Positions 9,814-18,536 of a stretch of DNA of 64,000 nucleotides are shown here, one piece after another (the first letter of the stretch is position 1; each line of letters starts with the position of its first letter). Source of the stretch: Hungatella hathewayi WAL-18680 (GTDB lineage: Bacteria > Bacillota > Clostridia > Lachnospirales > Lachnospiraceae); NCBI RefSeq assembly GCF_000235505.1, contig NZ_JH379027.1:1039569-1103568 (forward strand), in the 5' to 3' direction. Both the position numbers and the translations under genes were made by a program. The notes beneath the pieces are model-generated. The model worked only from the letters and a program-made list of their open reading frames with translations, was not told the origin of the DNA and searched no databases.

Positions 9814-9828
9814 GTGCAAAGGATGCAC
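9814..9828. promoter_or_regulatory. second short inverted repeat in the leader
   Basis: GTGCA-N5-TGCAC shares the TGCA half-site and 5-bp spacing of the repeat at 9730-9750 but lies just downstream of the predicted transcription start. It may be an activation or repression site for the same LysR protein. Confidence 0.45.
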
Positions 9829-9845
9829 AAAAGAGGAGCAGAAAA

Positions 9846-10886
9846 ATGATTATAGATTCAAACATGTATTGGTTCCCGGAAGAATTATTTGAGAATGATA
9901 GGCTATTGGAACAATTTCTTCAGGAAATACCAGAAGAATATGGCTGGTATGGTCACTGTGAAGAGATTGTGGGAACAGATGGCTTAAAGCAAATTGTTCT
10001 TGAAAAACCGAAAGGATTTCAAAATTTGAATTATGCGCAGCATGATTACATTCTGGAAGAGCAATTGAAGGATATGGATGCGGCAGGCGTAGATAAAGCG
10101 GTGCTGAAGGTACCTTGCTGTCAGGAATGGATGAGCGTTTCTATGTGTCGCTATTTTAACAATGAAATGCATAAGCATGCAGAAAAGAGTGGTGGCAGAA
10201 TGATACCATTAGGAATTGTTCCGCCATATGATACAAAAGAAAATATGGAGGAATTGATTCGGTGCTATGAAAAACTAGGTGTCAGGGCAATCCAGATGTC
10301 AGCACATTATGGTGATTCCTATTTAGACGATGAAAAGTTTTCGGCATTTTTTGAGAAGGTAAATGAATTAGAAATGACAGTTTATGTTCACCATACACCA
10401 GTGCCGGTTGAGTATGATTCCTTTTTTGAATATAATAATGTAAGAAGGTCCTATGGCAGGTGTGTAGACCAGGGGCTGGCAGTTGGACGAGAATTGTTTA
10501 GTGGATTTTTTACAAAATATCCAAACATTAAAATAATTCATTCCATGTTGGGTGGCGGCTTTTTTGCAGTCAGCAATATGATGTTTCCGAAGAAAGCAAA
10601 GGTGGAGACTATAAATCGTTTTAAATCTGACAACGAGAAAGTGGTAGAGCAGTTTAAAAATAATATGTTTTTTGAAATGTCCCATGCGCAGCCGTGGGGA
10701 AAATCCCAGCTCCTATGTGCCATAGAAAGTCTGGGAGCTGACCATATCATTTTTGGTACTTCTTATCCGGTTCGAAAAGAATGGTTATTAGAAGGGGCTG
10801 GCTTCGTAAAAGAGTTGGAGATTACAGAAGAAGAGAAAGAATTAATTTTAGGAAAAAATGCACAGAGCCTTTACGCGATTGAATGA
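9846..10886 (+). CDS. amidohydrolase-fold (ACMSD-like) protein with altered metal site
   Basis: 346-residue cytoplasmic TIM-barrel protein of the amidohydrolase-2 (ACMSD/gamma-resorcylate decarboxylase) superfamily, recognisable from the N-terminal MIIDSNMYWFP, the barrel strand VYVHHTPVP (His182-183), KIIHSMLGGGFF and the C-terminal GADHIIFGTSYP. Canonical members have D-x-H-x-H at the start and G-S-D-Y-P near the end; here the two His are Asn6 and Tyr8 and the Asp is Ser306, and the His before GG is Met234. These are the usual metal ligands, so either metal binding is lost or another chemistry is used. Family members are decarboxylases, hydrolases or lactonases. First gene of the island operon; its stop overlaps an upstream ATG of the next gene. 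Confidence 0.8.
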   Translation: MIIDSNMYWFPEELFENDRLLEQFLQEIPEEYGWYGHCEEIVGTDGLKQIVLEKPKGFQNLNYAQHDYILEEQLKDMDAAGVDKAVLKVPCCQEWMSVSMCRYFNNEMHKHAEKSGGRMIPLGIVPPYDTKENMEELIRCYEKLGVRAIQMSAHYGDSYLDDEKFSAFFEKVNELEMTVYVHHTPVPVEYDSFFEYNNVRRSYGRCVDQGLAVGRELFSGFFTKYPNIKIIHSMLGGGFFAVSNMMFPKKAKVETINRFKSDNEKVVEQFKNNMFFEMSHAQPWGKSQLLCAIESLGADHIIFGTSYPVRKEWLLEGAGFVKELEITEEEKELILGKNAQSLYAIE

Positions 10887-10897
10887 GAGGGATAAAC

Positions 10898-12190
10898 ATG
10901 TATCGATTAAATCAAAACGGTATTTTTGAAAAAGAGGTTGTGGAAGGCGTAGCAGAATCTTATGTCCAAATGGGATTTGATGCGCAGGCCATGTTCTATT
11001 ATCCGTCAAATGAAGCAGACATAAAATCTGTCGGTGTTATTTTAATGCATTGTGACCAGAATTATATGGCATTAAATATGGGCCCTCAGTTGGCAAAGCA
11101 GGGGTATCAGATATTGGCCTGTGATTCGGATTTTGGTGAAATTGAAAACAAATTTAAGATATTAAACAAAACTATGAAATTTTTGCGAAGTCTGCCGACC
11201 GTAGAAAAAGTAATACTAATGGGTCACAGTGGCGGAGCAACTTTGATGACAGCTTATCAGAGCATTGCAGAAAATGGTGCAGAGATATATAAGGGACCAG
11301 AGAAACTATACGCCACAACCATTCAGGAAGAATTGATTCCAGCAGACGGCATCATGTTAATCGATGCGAATTATGGAAATGCAGTGATGACATTGCTGAG
11401 TCTTGATCCGGCAATTGAAGAAGAAGGAAACGGAATCAAATTGAATCCTGAATTTGACATTTTTGACACTGCCAATGGATATGATCCGGAAGGAGCAAAG
11501 TATAGCGAAGCGTTTAAAGAAAAATACTTTAAAGCGCAGGCAGATAGAAATAAACGTCTTATTCAAAAGGCATTAGAGCGGCTGGCATTAATTGAGGAAG
11601 GGAAAGGTTCTTATGTAGATGATGAACCTTTCATTATTGCGGCAGCAAATCAGCCAAAGCCCAATAACCGGTTATTACCGGAGGACCTTCATCTTTTAAG
11701 CCATACAAAGAACGCTTATGACTTACTTCACGGTGATGGAACCATAACAAACGAAAGGATATATTGTGTTAGAACTCCTGAAATAGACCGCTGTTTTTCC
11801 TCAACCTATCATATGGGAGCCAACAAAAATACGGTAAGAAGTTTCTTGAGTTCCCAGGCAATTGAAACGACAGATGATTTTTGTGTGAAAGAAGACGGCA
11901 TCATTGGACTAAACTGGGATTCTTGTTATGCATCACCGATTGGTAATATTAAAGATATTCGTGTACCAATGTTAACAATGGGATTTACAGGCAGTTATGA
12001 ATATCTTGCAGCAGAAATGATTTTTGAAAGAGCAGTTATGGAAGAAAAAACGATTGTATTTGTGGAGGGTGCCGGGCATATGTTCACACCAAACCGTGAT
12101 GCAGAGCAAATACATGGCAGTTTTGGAGATACGGAAAAAATAATATATGATTATATGGGACAATGGCTGAACCGTTTTGTATCGAAATGA
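10898..12190 (+). CDS. alpha/beta hydrolase, function unknown
   Basis: 430-residue protein without a signal peptide. The nucleophile elbow ILMGHSGGAT (Ser111) and a late His in VEGAGHMFTPN (His394) support an alpha/beta-hydrolase fold with an intact Ser-His pair; an acid residue cannot be assigned. A ~200-residue insertion between them (residues ~130-330) is unusually large and probably forms a lid. Such proteins hydrolyse esters, lactones or C-C bonds. The start was set at ATG 10898, spaced by GAGAGGGATAAAC; the ATG at 10883 overlaps the previous stop and lies before the ribosome site. Same operon as the amidohydrolase and SDR. Confidence 0.75.
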   Translation: MYRLNQNGIFEKEVVEGVAESYVQMGFDAQAMFYYPSNEADIKSVGVILMHCDQNYMALNMGPQLAKQGYQILACDSDFGEIENKFKILNKTMKFLRSLPTVEKVILMGHSGGATLMTAYQSIAENGAEIYKGPEKLYATTIQEELIPADGIMLIDANYGNAVMTLLSLDPAIEEEGNGIKLNPEFDIFDTANGYDPEGAKYSEAFKEKYFKAQADRNKRLIQKALERLALIEEGKGSYVDDEPFIIAAANQPKPNNRLLPEDLHLLSHTKNAYDLLHGDGTITNERIYCVRTPEIDRCFSSTYHMGANKNTVRSFLSSQAIETTDDFCVKEDGIIGLNWDSCYASPIGNIKDIRVPMLTMGFTGSYEYLAAEMIFERAVMEEKTIVFVEGAGHMFTPNRDAEQIHGSFGDTEKIIYDYMGQWLNRFVSK

Positions 12191-12207
12191 GAGGAGGTGA
12201 TGAATCA

Positions 12208-12987
12208 ATGATGCTGGAAGGAAGAACGTGTGTATTTGCGGGTGCGACAGGGGGAGATGGTGTTGTAGCAGTCATAGAACTGTGCAGAGGCGGTATGAAT
12301 GTTGTAATGATGACTCACCAGATGGGACAGGCAGAAACGTTGATGAACAAAATCAATGGTATGCAGTTAAAGGGGAAATGCTTTGTTGTTCAGGATGGAG
12401 AATGCCAGACACCGGTCAAGACAGATGAAATAGTCTATCGTGAAATATATGAAAGATTTGGCTCTATCGACGTCGTGATCAGTAATACGGGAGATGATGG
12501 CTTTGAAGACAGCATCGACATGGTGGATACAAAAAATTTGTTAAGGGGGGTAGATCATCTGCTGGGGGGCAGTTATACCATGTTAAAAAATGCATTGCCT
12601 TATTTGCGGAAAAGTAAAGCGGCCAGAGTGATTTTTATGACAACAGTAGAAGGCGTAAAAGGAGGAGTCAATGAGAGCTTTGTCAATGCGGTTGCAAAGG
12701 GGGCAGTGCTTTCCCTGACGAAGAACTGTGCGGCGAGACTTGCTGTGGATAATATCAATGTAAACTGTATTGCAAAGGGGCCGATTGAACGGTTAAAACC
12801 GTTATTGGAAAGAGATAAAAGCTTACCACCGGTAAAAGATACAACAACATTTTTGGATGATGTTCCCATGGGAAGAATGGGAACTCCAGAAGATATTGCG
12901 CACGCAATTTGTTACCTGGCAAGTGAGGAATCCTCTTACATAACAGGAACTGTATTGGATGTAAGCGGCGGAATGAACGTAACGTAA
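12208..12987 (+). CDS. SDR-fold oxidoreductase lacking the YxxxK tyrosine
   Basis: 259-residue Rossmann protein. The glycine motif GATGGDG (residues 12-18), an acidic-free NAD(P) region and the C-terminal signature (NVNCIAKGPIER, then YITGTVLDVSGGMN) place it among classical short-chain dehydrogenases. The catalytic tetrad is not canonical: Lys164 is preceded by Asn160 where YxxxK has Tyr, and the usual Ser is Thr145/146. It may be a degenerate or non-redox SDR. The start at 12208 has AGGAGGTGA seven bases upstream. It begins 17 bases after the alpha/beta hydrolase gene and belongs to the same AT-rich operon. Confidence 0.75.
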   Translation: MMLEGRTCVFAGATGGDGVVAVIELCRGGMNVVMMTHQMGQAETLMNKINGMQLKGKCFVVQDGECQTPVKTDEIVYREIYERFGSIDVVISNTGDDGFEDSIDMVDTKNLLRGVDHLLGGSYTMLKNALPYLRKSKAARVIFMTTVEGVKGGVNESFVNAVAKGAVLSLTKNCAARLAVDNINVNCIAKGPIERLKPLLERDKSLPPVKDTTTFLDDVPMGRMGTPEDIAHAICYLASEESSYITGTVLDVSGGMNVT

Positions 12988-13027
12988 ACGATTTGAGCCA
13001 TAAATGGGCAAATATAAGGAGGTTACT

Positions 13028-14692
13028 ATGAGAGGGAAAAAGATTACAGCATTATTATTATGTGCAACAGTTACCATGTCTTTACTTGCAGGATGCGGCA
13101 GTTCTTCCAGTGAAGAGGCAGTTGTAACAGGTACCACAAGTGAACAGGAAAAAGTTGCAGCAGAAAATGCAGAGGCACCGAAAGTAGACACGACCAGAAA
13201 GACAACCGCAGATAGTGATGAGAGATATCAGAAGGTTTCTATTGGACTAATCAGTGATCCAAAGGATTTAAGTCCGACCGCTATGAATGGTGATAACAGT
13301 AAGTTATATATATATTATAATTTTTATGAAACATTATTTGATTTTAGAAACAATGAATACATACCCATTTTAGCAAAAGGTTATACAGAGGTTGATGAAC
13401 TGCATTGGGATGTTGAAATATATGATTACATTTATGATACGAACGGTAATCATATCACGGCTAATGATGTTGTTTTTTCCTTGAATCTTTTAAAAGAATC
13501 CGGAAATGCATTTAAGTTTGATAGTTTTGAGAGCGCTGAAGCAATGGATGATTACACAGTCAGATTTACATGGACATCTCCAATTGATTCCTTGGGAGCA
13601 TTGGAATGGCCATGGTGTAGAACCTGTATTATATCCCAGAAATCTTTTGAAGAAGGAAACTTTACAGATGCTCCGGTTGCAACCGGTCCTTATAAAGTAA
13701 CTGATTTTGTTTCTGGGTCTCACTGTATCCTGGAGGCCAACGATGATTACTGGCAGAAAGAGGAATTGCGTGATGCAGAACATCTGGCAAACGTTCAGAC
13801 GATAGAATATGATATTATTGCTGAAACATCGCAGCATGTAATCGCATTAAGTACAGGCCAGATTCAGTATTCCGAGTATATCCCTGCAGAAAACCTGGCA
13901 GATTTCAGTGATGGTGGACAGTATGCAGATGGAAATGATGTATATGTCTCACAGGGAAGCGGTCTTTACATGTTAATGTGCAACAATTACGGTGGTAAAA
14001 TAACAGAGGATGTCAACCTTCGGAAAGCAATTTACTGGGCATTAGACAATGAAGCTATTGAAAAAGCAACTGGAAATACGGTGGCAGCAAAAGCATTAGG
14101 AACAAGATTCTTTAGCGATTATCAGAGCTCCTGGGAGGAGAATCCTGAAAATTATATGGCATCCTGCAATCTTGATAAGGCAAAAGAATATTTGGAGAAG
14201 TCTGATTATAATGGGGAAACGTTAGTTTTATTGGCGCCAAGCGATGAAACAATCAAAACTATTATGACGATGATGCAGGCACTGCTGATGCAGGTTGGCA
14301 TCAATGTGGAAATCGTAGCAGAAGAAGCGGCTTTGGCTCAGACGGATATGCTTGACCCGGCCAAATGGGATTTGCTGATTAGCCAGATTGGCGGCGGCTC
14401 CCAGGTAGGTGAATGGAACCGTCCTATGAACAACAAGGAATTTGGCACAGAATATAACATGGCATTTATCGCGGATGATACCTTACAGGAAAAATTGTTA
14501 AATGTTATGTCATTAGCAGGACATACCGATGAAAATACGACAGATATGGTTGACTATATTCTGGAAAATGGGTATTACTATGCGCTCTGTTCGCCAGCAA
14601 CAAATGCAGTTTACAGCGAAGACTTTGCAAAACTTGTATATCGTGAAAGTGAATTCCTGCGTGCAGGTGCATGTGACTATTACCTAGATTAA
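13028..14692 (+). CDS. ABC transporter substrate-binding lipoprotein, family 5
   Basis: Extracellular lipoprotein of 554 aa. The signal peptide ends in a lipobox SLLAGC with Cys23 as lipid anchor, followed by a Ser/Glu-rich linker. The body is the SBP_bac_5 (OppA/DppA) fold, recognised from GLISDPKDLSPT, the ITANDVVFSLNLLK motif and ATGPYKVTDF. Family-5 proteins bind oligopeptides, nickel complexes or, in some bacteria, oligosaccharides. The gene context (GH3 enzyme and beta-phosphoglucomutase in the same operon) makes a glycoside or sugar-bearing ligand plausible. Start at 13028 has AAGGAGG six bases upstream. Confidence 0.88.
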   Translation: MRGKKITALLLCATVTMSLLAGCGSSSSEEAVVTGTTSEQEKVAAENAEAPKVDTTRKTTADSDERYQKVSIGLISDPKDLSPTAMNGDNSKLYIYYNFYETLFDFRNNEYIPILAKGYTEVDELHWDVEIYDYIYDTNGNHITANDVVFSLNLLKESGNAFKFDSFESAEAMDDYTVRFTWTSPIDSLGALEWPWCRTCIISQKSFEEGNFTDAPVATGPYKVTDFVSGSHCILEANDDYWQKEELRDAEHLANVQTIEYDIIAETSQHVIALSTGQIQYSEYIPAENLADFSDGGQYADGNDVYVSQGSGLYMLMCNNYGGKITEDVNLRKAIYWALDNEAIEKATGNTVAAKALGTRFFSDYQSSWEENPENYMASCNLDKAKEYLEKSDYNGETLVLLAPSDETIKTIMTMMQALLMQVGINVEIVAEEAALAQTDMLDPAKWDLLISQIGGGSQVGEWNRPMNNKEFGTEYNMAFIADDTLQEKLLNVMSLAGHTDENTTDMVDYILENGYYYALCSPATNAVYSEDFAKLVYRESEFLRAGACDYYLD

Positions 14693-14697
14693 TATAG

Positions 14698-14748
14698 ATG
14701 GCAGTATCTCGTTTGGAAACATCGTTGTGGAGAACTGGATACTGCCAT
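14698..14748 (+). other. intra-operon hairpin between binding protein and permease genes
   Basis: ATGGCAGTATC (14698-14708) pairs perfectly with GATACTGCCAT (14738-14748) across a 29-base loop. No real U-tract follows, so a partial terminator or an mRNA 3'-end stabiliser is more likely than full termination. Such elements raise the amount of binding protein relative to membrane components. Confidence 0.6.
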
Positions 14749-14779
14749 TTTATGAAGACCATATGAATGGAGAAATAAT

Positions 14780-15739
14780 ATGGGGAAATATATTGGCAAA
14801 AGACTGCTTTGGATGATTTTTATTGTAGTTGGGACAGCATTTGTAATTTTCACAATTCTTTATTTTACACCGGGTGACCCTGCGGTTGTAATCGCGGGGG
14901 GAAATGCCAAAGCTGAAGATGTGGAAAATCTGCGTCGTATGATGGGACTGGATCAATCCTATTTTGTGCAGTTAAAAGAATTTTTGTATCATACATTTTT
15001 TAAATTTGATTTAGGAACCTCATGGGTTTATGGAAAACCTGTTCTGGATGAACTGCTTATCAGACTTCCGAGAACCCTGATTATTGGATTAACGGCCATG
15101 GCTTTAAATCTTACAATTGGTTTACTGATGGGGATTTTTGCGGCAACACATGAAGGGAAGTGGAGTGATTCTCTTACCATGGGAATTGCAATGATATTTA
15201 TCTCCTGCCCGGATTTTTGGGTTGCATTGATGATGATATTACTGTTTTCATCAAAACTGGGCTGGCTTCCATCCTACGGTATTGGCGGCCCCCAGTATTA
15301 TATTATGCCTATTCTATGTAGTGCTTTAGGTGGCATTGCGGTAAATGCAAGGCAGACTCGTGCAAGTATTCTCGGTGTATTTCGAGAGGATTATATTACA
15401 ACAGCCAGAGCAAAAGGACAGAAGGAAAGAAGAGTTGTATTTGGACATATGCTTCCTAATGCATTGATGCCAATTATTACATCAATCGGAAATGGTTTTG
15501 CCCGCGTAGTTGCTGGTTCAGCAGTTATTGAAAGTGTATTTTCTATTCCGGGTGTGGGCCTTTATCTGCTAACGGCCATTAATAGCAGAGATTATCCGGT
15601 TGTACGTGCCTGTGTATTGTTCTTCGCGATATTTACGGCAGTTGCAATGTTAATAGTTGATCTTGTCTATGCATTTGTTGATCCGAGAATCAGAGCTCAG
15701 TATTCACATGCAAGAAAGGGGACGAAACATGAAAAATGA
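14780..15739 (+). CDS. ABC transporter permease, DppB/OppB type
   Basis: 319-residue membrane protein with about six hydrophobic helices. The N-terminus (MGKYIGKRLLWMIFIVVGTAFVIF region) and the EAA loop DYITTARAKGQKERRV with the downstream HMLPNALMP are diagnostic of the OppB/DppB permease family. It forms the translocation pore with the next gene product. The ribosome site GGAGAAATAAT precedes ATG 14780. Its end overlaps the start of the OppC-type gene by 11 bases. Confidence 0.92.
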   Translation: MGKYIGKRLLWMIFIVVGTAFVIFTILYFTPGDPAVVIAGGNAKAEDVENLRRMMGLDQSYFVQLKEFLYHTFFKFDLGTSWVYGKPVLDELLIRLPRTLIIGLTAMALNLTIGLLMGIFAATHEGKWSDSLTMGIAMIFISCPDFWVALMMILLFSSKLGWLPSYGIGGPQYYIMPILCSALGGIAVNARQTRASILGVFREDYITTARAKGQKERRVVFGHMLPNALMPIITSIGNGFARVVAGSAVIESVFSIPGVGLYLLTAINSRDYPVVRACVLFFAIFTAVAMLIVDLVYAFVDPRIRAQYSHARKGTKHEK

Positions 15740-16586
15740 AAAAAGAACCTCGCTTTTTGCAGAAACCATCCAGCGCATTTGGGCGAATATTGGTGCCAGG
15801 GCAGGACTTGTTTTATTGGGAATAATTGTATTGGCATGTATTTTTGCACCGTTGATTGCACCATATGGTCTAAATGAAATGGATTTGTCAAACATGTTTA
15901 AAGGACCAAGTGCAAAACATATCTTTGGTACTGACGGGATGGGGCGTGATTTGTTTAGCCGGTTATTGTATGGTGGACGTTATTCGCTTGCCTTGGGAAT
16001 CTGTGCAGCGATTGCTGGTTCTGCAATTGGTACTATCATTGGAAGTATCGCCGGATATTTCGGTGGAAAAGTAGAGACGATTATCATGCGCTTTATGGAT
16101 ATCTGGTCATCTCTTCCAAGCATGCTTTTGTGTATTTTGATTTCTGCTGTTTTGGGTGCCGGTTTTTTTAATACCGTATTGGCTCTTTCTGTGGGAAATG
16201 TTCCTATTGGCGTGCGTTTAATCCGAGGACAGATTTTATCGGAACGTTCTAAAGAATATTTGGAGGCAGCTGAATCTATCAATTGTTCAAAAATCAGTAT
16301 TATGTTCCGGCACTTATTACCAAATGTTATTTCACCAATTATCGTAGATGCTACTATGGGTATTGGTATGACGATTACTATGGCAGCGGCACTTTCTTAC
16401 ATTGGCTTGGGAGTTCAGCCACCTACACCAGAATGGGGAGCTATGTTAGCTGATGCACGTACTCATATTTTGAACTACCCATACTTAATTATGTTTCCAG
16501 GACTTTTTATTGCATTGACCGTAACAGCAATTAATTTAATTGGGGATGGACTTCGAGATGCCATGGACCCCAAATTACGGAAGTAG
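15729..16586 (+). CDS. ABC transporter permease, DppC/OppC type
   Basis: 285-residue partner permease. HIFGTDGMGRDLFSRLLYGGRYSL is represented by its core GTDGMGRD, the fingerprint of the OppC/DppC family, and the EAA loop reads EYLEAAESINCSK followed by FRHLLPNV. It has an N-terminal cytoplasmic segment and about six transmembrane helices. The start at 15729 follows AAAGGGGACGAAAC; the longer frame upstream lies inside the previous gene. It is coupled to the OppB-type gene by overlap. Confidence 0.92.
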   Translation: MKNEKRTSLFAETIQRIWANIGARAGLVLLGIIVLACIFAPLIAPYGLNEMDLSNMFKGPSAKHIFGTDGMGRDLFSRLLYGGRYSLALGICAAIAGSAIGTIIGSIAGYFGGKVETIIMRFMDIWSSLPSMLLCILISAVLGAGFFNTVLALSVGNVPIGVRLIRGQILSERSKEYLEAAESINCSKISIMFRHLLPNVISPIIVDATMGIGMTITMAAALSYIGLGVQPPTPEWGAMLADARTHILNYPYLIMFPGLFIALTVTAINLIGDGLRDAMDPKLRK

Positions 16587-16598
16587 GAGGAAGAATAA

Positions 16599-17573
16599 GT
16601 GAGTGAAGAGAAAAAATTTCTATCGGTACGAAATTTGGAAGTCATCTATACTTCCGGGAAAAAAACCGTGCAGGCAGTTAATAAAGTATCCTTTGACCTT
16701 GAAAAAGGCGAAACACTTGCGCTTGTTGGTGAAACCGGGGCAGGAAAAACAACAATTGCAAAATCTATTCTCGGTATTTTACCTAATCCTCCTTCAAAAG
16801 TTCTGGGTGGAGAAATATGGCTGGAGGGTGAAGAACTTCTGGGAATGCCAGAATCGAAGAAACTGAAAATCAAAGGCGAAAAAATTGCAATGATTTTTCA
16901 GGACCCAATGACAGCTTTAAACCCTTTGATGACAGTTGGAGACCAGATTGCAGAAGGACTTTTATTACATAATGATTATACAAAAGAAGAAGCAGTGAAA
17001 CAGTCAGAAGAGATGCTGGAAATGGTCGGTATTCCGAAGGCCAGATATATAGAATATCCGTTTGAATTCTCAGGTGGGATGAAACAGCGTGTTGTGATTG
17101 CCATGGCTTTAGCATGCAATCCATTATTGCTGCTGGCAGATGAACCGACAACAGCTTTAGATGTAACCATTCAGGCACAGGTCTTGGATTTGATAAAAGA
17201 ACTGAGAAACAGGCATAACACGTCTATGATTCTGATTACACATGATCTTGGGGTAGTAGCACAGACCAGCGATTATGTTGCGGTAGTTTACGCAGGTAGT
17301 ATTATAGAATATGCATCAAAAGAAAAGTTATTTTTGCATCCGGCCCATCCATATACAATTGGGTTGTTTGGCTCCCTTCCGAGCATGACAAGAGGGCAGA
17401 AGCGTCTGAAACCTATCGCAGGTTCACTGCCCGACCCTACCTGTCTTCCGGAAGGCTGTCCCTTTGCACCTCGTTGTTCTCAAGCAACGGAACTATGTAA
17501 ACAGGATATTCCTTTTGTGGAAGTGGAAGAAGGACATGTTTGCCGTTGCTGTAATCTGAAAGTGGAGGATTAG
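16599..17573 (+). CDS. ABC transporter ATPase, DppD/OppD type
   Basis: 324-residue nucleotide-binding subunit. Walker A is GETGAGKTT, the Q-loop is FQDPMTALNP, the signature is EFSGGMKQRVVIAMAL and Walker B is LLLADEPTTALD. The C-terminal extension has the oligopeptide-transporter motif with conserved cysteines (PEGCPFAPRCSQATELC), which in this subfamily binds an Fe-S cluster or metal. It uses a GTG start with TAGGAGGAAGAATAA upstream. It pairs with the following ATPase to drive import. Confidence 0.93.
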   Translation: MSEEKKFLSVRNLEVIYTSGKKTVQAVNKVSFDLEKGETLALVGETGAGKTTIAKSILGILPNPPSKVLGGEIWLEGEELLGMPESKKLKIKGEKIAMIFQDPMTALNPLMTVGDQIAEGLLLHNDYTKEEAVKQSEEMLEMVGIPKARYIEYPFEFSGGMKQRVVIAMALACNPLLLLADEPTTALDVTIQAQVLDLIKELRNRHNTSMILITHDLGVVAQTSDYVAVVYAGSIIEYASKEKLFLHPAHPYTIGLFGSLPSMTRGQKRLKPIAGSLPDPTCLPEGCPFAPRCSQATELCKQDIPFVEVEEGHVCRCCNLKVED

Positions 17574-17575
17574 AC

Positions 17576-18526
17576 ATGTCATTGATTGAGGTTCGTAATT
17601 TAAAAAAATACTTTAAGGTTCCTACCGGAACAAACCATGCGGTTGATGATGTCTCTTTTACCATTGAAAAGGGAGAAACATTAGGCGTTGTTGGTGAATC
17701 AGGATGTGGTAAGAGTACACTTGGCAGAACATTAATCCGGTTACAGGATGCGACAGATGGACAGATTTTATTAAATGGTCAGGACATTACCAAGGTCAAA
17801 GGCAATGAGTTAAAAAAAGTTCGTGAAAAAATGCAGATTGTATTCCAGGACCCATATTCCAGTTTGAATCCAAGAATTCGTATTGAATCTACAATTATGG
17901 AGCCATTAAAGCATTCTGGGTTATATAAGACAAAGAATGAACTGAAAGGGCAAACAAAGAGACTGATGGATTTAGTTGGCATTGATGAAAGACTAAGTCA
18001 ATCTTATCCACATGAATTAGATGGAGGCCGCCGCCAAAGGGTTGGGATTGCCAGGGCATTGGCTTTAAATCCTGAGTTTATTGTTTGTGATGAACCGGTT
18101 TCCGCATTAGATGTTTCTATTCAGGCGCAGGTATTAAATCTGCTTATGGATTTACAGGATAAAACTGGTATAGCCTATATGTTTGTTACGCATGACCTAT
18201 CTGTTGTCCGGCATATTTCTAATTCTATCTGTGTCATGTACCTAGGGCAGATGGTGGAAAAAGCTTCGACAGAAGATTTATTTAAACATACGCTACATCC
18301 ATATACAAAGGCTCTTTTATCGGCGATTCCATCAACAGATATTTATCAACCGATGCAGAGAGTGGAATTAAAAGGGGAGATAACGTCTCCTATTAATCCC
18401 AAGCCGGGATGTCGTTTTGCATTGAGGTGTCCGTATGCTACGGAAGCATGTTCCCAGCCTCAAAAATTAGAGGAAATAGAACCACATCATTTTGTGGCAT
18501 GTTGTAGAGTTCGTGAACTAAACTAA
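17576..18526 (+). CDS. ABC transporter ATPase, DppF/OppF type
   Basis: 316-residue second ATPase, starting three bases after its partner. Walker A is GESGCGKST and Walker B is FIVCDEPVSALD. The signature reads ELDGGRRQRVGIARAL where most family members have SGGQRQR, a known natural variant in this subfamily. The C-terminal Cys motif (KPGCRFALRCPYATEAC) is present. It completes a five-component importer in the order binding protein, B, C, D, F. Confidence 0.93.
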   Translation: MSLIEVRNLKKYFKVPTGTNHAVDDVSFTIEKGETLGVVGESGCGKSTLGRTLIRLQDATDGQILLNGQDITKVKGNELKKVREKMQIVFQDPYSSLNPRIRIESTIMEPLKHSGLYKTKNELKGQTKRLMDLVGIDERLSQSYPHELDGGRRQRVGIARALALNPEFIVCDEPVSALDVSIQAQVLNLLMDLQDKTGIAYMFVTHDLSVVRHISNSICVMYLGQMVEKASTEDLFKHTLHPYTKALLSAIPSTDIYQPMQRVELKGEITSPINPKPGCRFALRCPYATEACSQPQKLEEIEPHHFVACCRVRELN

Positions 18527-18536
18527 GGAGTACCAA

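Noticed and set aside
12163-12207. Longer N-terminus for the SDR overlapping the alpha/beta hydrolase gene
   Set aside because: The extra 15 residues precede the AGGAGGTGA site and would add sequence before the Rossmann strand not found in SDRs.
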